NCBI RefSeq assembly: GCF_013283665.1
Contig: NZ_JABEKU010000001.1
Location: forward strand, 2,595,594 to 2,659,593
Length of the DNA stretch: 64,000 bases
Direction: 5' to 3'
DNA from: Ensifer sesbaniae
GTDB taxonomy: Bacteria > Pseudomonadota > Alphaproteobacteria > Rhizobiales > Rhizobiaceae
The notes beneath the pieces are model-generated. The model had not been told where the DNA came from, made no database searches, and was given only the letters and a program-made list of their open reading frames with translations. Made by a program: the position numbers and the translations under genes. This document shows, piece by piece, positions 61,386 to 64,000 of the stretch; position 1 is the first letter of the stretch; every line of letters starts with the position of its first letter.

Positions 61386-63119
61386 ATGGCAAACGGGCGC
61401 GTCGAGCGGCGACTTGCGGTCATCATGGCCACCGATATTGTCGGCTATTCCCGTCTGACGGAGGCCGACGAAACCCGCACGCTCGACACGATGAAGCGGT
61501 TGCAGACGTCCATCCTTGCGCCCGGCATCACGGCTTGCGGCGGCCGGATCGTCAAGCTGATGGGCGACGGCACGCTGGTCGTCTTCAACTCCGCCGTCGA
61601 TGCGGTGGATTGTGCCATATCGCTGCAAGAGGCGCTGGCTTGCGACCAGCAGGAGCAGCCGACCGAGGATCGCATCCTCGTCAGGATCGGCATCAACCTT
61701 GCCGACGTCGTTATCGACGGCGACGATCTGCTCGGCGACGGCGTCAACGTCGCCGCCCGCCTGCAGGCCTCGGCCACCCCCGGCGGCATCTGCATCGCCG
61801 ATGTCGTCCATCGGCAACTCGGCGCCAAGTGCCGTTCGGCCTTCCTCGACGGTGGCGAGATCGCACTGAAGAACATCACCCGCCCCATCCACGTCTGGCA
61901 CTGGACGGACGCGCCGGCGATCGGGCCGGCGGCATCGCAGGCCTGCGCGCGCCCCTCGATCGCGGTGCTGCCCTTCGAGAACTTGAGCGGCTCGCCGGAC
62001 CAGACTTTCTTCAGCGACGGGATCACCGAGGATATCATCGGCGGCCTCGCGCGGTTCCGCTCGCTTTCCGTCACCGCCGCTAGTTCGTCCTTCAGCTTTC
62101 GCGGCAAGCATGCCGACATGCGAGAGATCGGCCGGAAGCTTGGTGTTACCTACCTCGTCGAGGGCAGTATCCGTCGCGCCGGCGAACGGATTCGCATCAC
62201 CGCGCAACTGGTTGAAGCTGCCAGCGGAGCGCACCTTTGGTCGGAGCATTACGACCGCAGCCTGACGGATATCTTCACGGTGCAGGACGAGGTGACGCGG
62301 ACGATCGTGTCGACCCTAATCGGGCAGATCGAAACCGCCGATCTGCACCAGGTGCTGCGAAAGCCGACGACCAGCCTCGCGGCCTACGAGTTCTACCTGC
62401 GGGGACTTGTGCACATCCGCGGCTACGAGCCCGACGACAATCAGCTGGCCCATGCGATGTTCCAGGCGGCTGTCGACCGCGACCCGCAGTTTGCGCTGGC
62501 TCATGCCTACTTGGCGCTCGCCATCATCGCCGAGCGCGGCTACGGCAACGCGCCGACGGACGTTCTCGATCAGGCGTTGGCGTTGGCGCGAAAGGCCGTC
62601 TCGCTCGATGAGGGTGAAGGCGGCTGCCAGCGCTTGCTGGCGCTTATTCACGTCAATCGCCGCGAATTCGACCTGGCGGAGCGGCATTACCGCCGCGCCT
62701 ATCTGCTGAACCCGAACGACGCCAATACGCTGGTGCAGATGGGCGGACTCTTTGCCCGGCGCGGGAAGCTCGATGAGGCGATGGAGTGGATCAACGAGGG
62801 CTTCCGGCTGAACCCGTTCCCACCGCCCTGGTACAACGCGGCCCTGGGCAATGCCCTCTACATTCTCGGTCGTTACGAAGAGGCCGCGGCAGCGCTGAAG
62901 GAGTTGCCCAATCCCGGCCCGTTCACCCTCGCCCGCCTTGTCGCCTGCCATGCGCAGGCCGGCAACACTGCCGCCGCCGAGGAAACGAAGACCCAGCTTC
63001 TGCGAGTCTGTCCGGACTTCTCGACAGAAGGCTTCATCCACCGCGGCCTATTGCTCGAGCGAGACGAGCACCGTGACCTGTTCCGCCAAGGCCTGCTGAG
63101 GGCGGGACTGCCAAAATGA
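61386..63119 (+). CDS. Class III adenylate/guanylate cyclase with TPR-like region
   Basis: A 577-residue protein with an N-terminal class III cyclase domain (RLAVIMATDIVGYSRLTEAD, then KLMGDGTLVVFNSAVDAVDC and RIGINLADVVIDGDDLLGDG). It is followed by a middle segment SIAVLPFENLSGSPDQTFFS with GRKLGVTYLVEGSIRRAGER (the adenylate cyclase-associated TolB-like region) and a C-terminal TPR region. The metal Asp residues of the cyclase are kept in TDIVGYS and GDG. Rhizobia have many such proteins; the signal sensed is unknown. Confidence 0.92.
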   Translation: MANGRVERRLAVIMATDIVGYSRLTEADETRTLDTMKRLQTSILAPGITACGGRIVKLMGDGTLVVFNSAVDAVDCAISLQEALACDQQEQPTEDRILVRIGINLADVVIDGDDLLGDGVNVAARLQASATPGGICIADVVHRQLGAKCRSAFLDGGEIALKNITRPIHVWHWTDAPAIGPAASQACARPSIAVLPFENLSGSPDQTFFSDGITEDIIGGLARFRSLSVTAASSSFSFRGKHADMREIGRKLGVTYLVEGSIRRAGERIRITAQLVEAASGAHLWSEHYDRSLTDIFTVQDEVTRTIVSTLIGQIETADLHQVLRKPTTSLAAYEFYLRGLVHIRGYEPDDNQLAHAMFQAAVDRDPQFALAHAYLALAIIAERGYGNAPTDVLDQALALARKAVSLDEGEGGCQRLLALIHVNRREFDLAERHYRRAYLLNPNDANTLVQMGGLFARRGKLDEAMEWINEGFRLNPFPPPWYNAALGNALYILGRYEEAAAALKELPNPGPFTLARLVACHAQAGNTAAAEETKTQLLRVCPDFSTEGFIHRGLLLERDEHRDLFRQGLLRAGLPK

Positions 63120-63141
63120 AGCGACGGCCGTTAACACCGCC

Positions 63142-64000
63142 TCACGGCTGCACTTGCGGCGGCAGCAGAAACAGCGTCATGCCGAAAATCACATAGACCG
63201 TCAGCGCCAGAACGCCCATGTACCAGGCCGAGCGACCGCTGTTGGAAAGCAGCGTCGCTGCCATGGTCGCGATCAGCATCATGACCACCGCGCCCGGCCA
63301 GAGTTGCAGGTCCATCGGCCGCGGGCCGATCACGTAGCTCAGGAGAACCAGCAGCGGCGCGACGAAGAGCGCGATCTGGGCCGCGCTGCCGAGCGCGACG
63401 CCGACGCTCAAATCGAGCCGGTCCTTGCGCGCCGCCGAGAAGGCCGTCGCAATTTCGGCGGCGGCGCCGACAAGGGCGACCACGACGAAGCCGACGAAAG
63501 CCGGCGTCATGCCGAGCTCCTCGGCAGCCACTTGCACCGATCCCACGAAGACCTCGCTGACCAGCGCCACGAGTACCGTGACCGCCAGCAGCACGCCGAT
63601 GCCCGTCGCCAGCGGCCAGTGCACGCCATCCTCGCCATGCTCGGAGCCGGCAGAGGTGAAGAGCTCGCGGTGGGTGCGGAGCGAAAACAGCATCCAGAGC
63701 CCATAGACGACGATCAGCACGATGGAGAGACCGGCGCTCAGCTGCTGGGTAAAGGCGGTTTCCGGCAGGCCGTCGGCACTGCCGATCAGCGATGGCACCA
63801 GCACGGCGACGGTCGCCAGGAACAGGAGACTCGCCTGGAAGCGTGCATTCACCCGGTTGAACTCCTGGAGATGGTAGCGCAGTCCGCCGAAGAGAAATGC
63901 GCCGCCCAGCATGAACAGCGTGTTGGTGACGATCGCACCGGCGATCGATGCCTTGACCAGCAGGTACTGGCCGGCATTGAGCGCCATCAGCGCGATGACG
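63142..64000 (-). CDS. Ca2+/H+ antiporter (Cax/ChaA family), partial
   Basis: The C-terminal 286 residues of a cation/proton antiporter; the gene continues past the window end, so its start is not seen. The repeat-containing helices NTLFMLGGAFLFGGLRYHLQ and VALVGAAAEIATAFSAARKD (family acidic motif GAAAE) are present, with about nine helices in all. Such proteins exchange Ca2+, or Na+ and K+, for H+. The ATG at 63987 is probably internal, since conserved sequence continues upstream. Confidence 0.85.
   Translation of the reverse strand, partial: VIALMALNAGQYLLVKASIAGAIVTNTLFMLGGAFLFGGLRYHLQEFNRVNARFQASLLFLATVAVLVPSLIGSADGLPETAFTQQLSAGLSIVLIVVYGLWMLFSLRTHRELFTSAGSEHGEDGVHWPLATGIGVLLAVTVLVALVSEVFVGSVQVAAEELGMTPAFVGFVVVALVGAAAEIATAFSAARKDRLDLSVGVALGSAAQIALFVAPLLVLLSYVIGPRPMDLQLWPGAVVMMLIATMAATLLSNSGRSAWYMGVLALTVYVIFGMTLFLLPPQVQP

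Overview
The window is about 64 kb of high-GC, gene-dense alphaproteobacterial chromosome. The core genes (ilvC, ilvI-ilvH with an attenuator, pdxJ, rpsU, a cspA-type cold shock gene), many small regulator/transporter modules, a class III cyclase with a C-terminal repeat region, and dispersed palindromic intergenic repeats point to a Rhizobiaceae member close to Sinorhizobium/Ensifer. That genus call is inference from gene content and repeat style; no search was run. I saw no rRNA, tRNA, prophage, transposase or CRISPR array.

Layout. 0-6 kb: thioredoxin-fold redoxin, MocR regulator divergent from a PaiB-type FMN-binding protein, LysE exporter, ThDP-dependent decarboxylase-like enzyme. 6-9 kb: small XRE regulator, cold-shock gene, S21 gene with a TTG start, two small proteins, separated by palindromic repeats. 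9-15 kb: serine/threonine dehydratase-like enzyme, HAD phosphatase, ilvC, TetR regulator with a perfect palindromic operator candidate, LysR regulator divergent from an isochorismatase-fold hydrolase. 15-27 kb: MacAB-type efflux pair, peptidase E homologue, LysR, a frameshifted GFA gene, SDR, Lrp divergent from a Gate-domain membrane protein, GlxA-type regulator divergent from a rhodanese, GNAT. 27-40 kb: HlyD plus small membrane partner, methyltransferase, type II NADH dehydrogenase, Lrp divergent from an Asp/Glu racemase, a decaying three-gene operon (FAD monooxygenase, VOC, NIPSNAP) with two in-frame stops, an HxlR/NmrA divergent pair, Bcr/CflA MFS, pdxJ. 40-50 kb: unusual membrane-linked putative regulator, MerR-LuxR composite regulator, spermidine-synthase-like protein, NUDIX protein in compositionally different DNA, RecD-like helicase, AbrB-family permease, and a lipoprotein/ECF sigma/anti-sigma operon. 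50-64 kb: two glycosyltransferases, a cobalt-type nitrile hydratase operon with a histidine-rich alpha subunit, LysE, aldo/keto reductase, MDR oxidoreductase, ilvIH with leader peptide and attenuator, NAD-formate dehydrogenase, an Old Yellow Enzyme C-terminal remnant, a class III cyclase, and a Ca2+/H+ antiporter cut by the window end.

The genes form many independent small modules. The functional theme that recurs is branched-chain amino acid synthesis (ilvC, ilvIH and its attenuator). The most striking non-coding signal is a bimodular palindromic repeat (about 105 bp, two hairpin modules) present in roughly fourteen full or partial copies. Its stems change sequence but keep complementarity, and one module is arrayed three times at an exact 50 bp period just upstream of ilvC. 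I found no cluster that I would claim as an entirely new multi-gene system; the best candidates for undescribed biology are the covarying repeats, the MerR-LuxR fusion, the 40.9 kb regulator and the ECF/lipoprotein operon.
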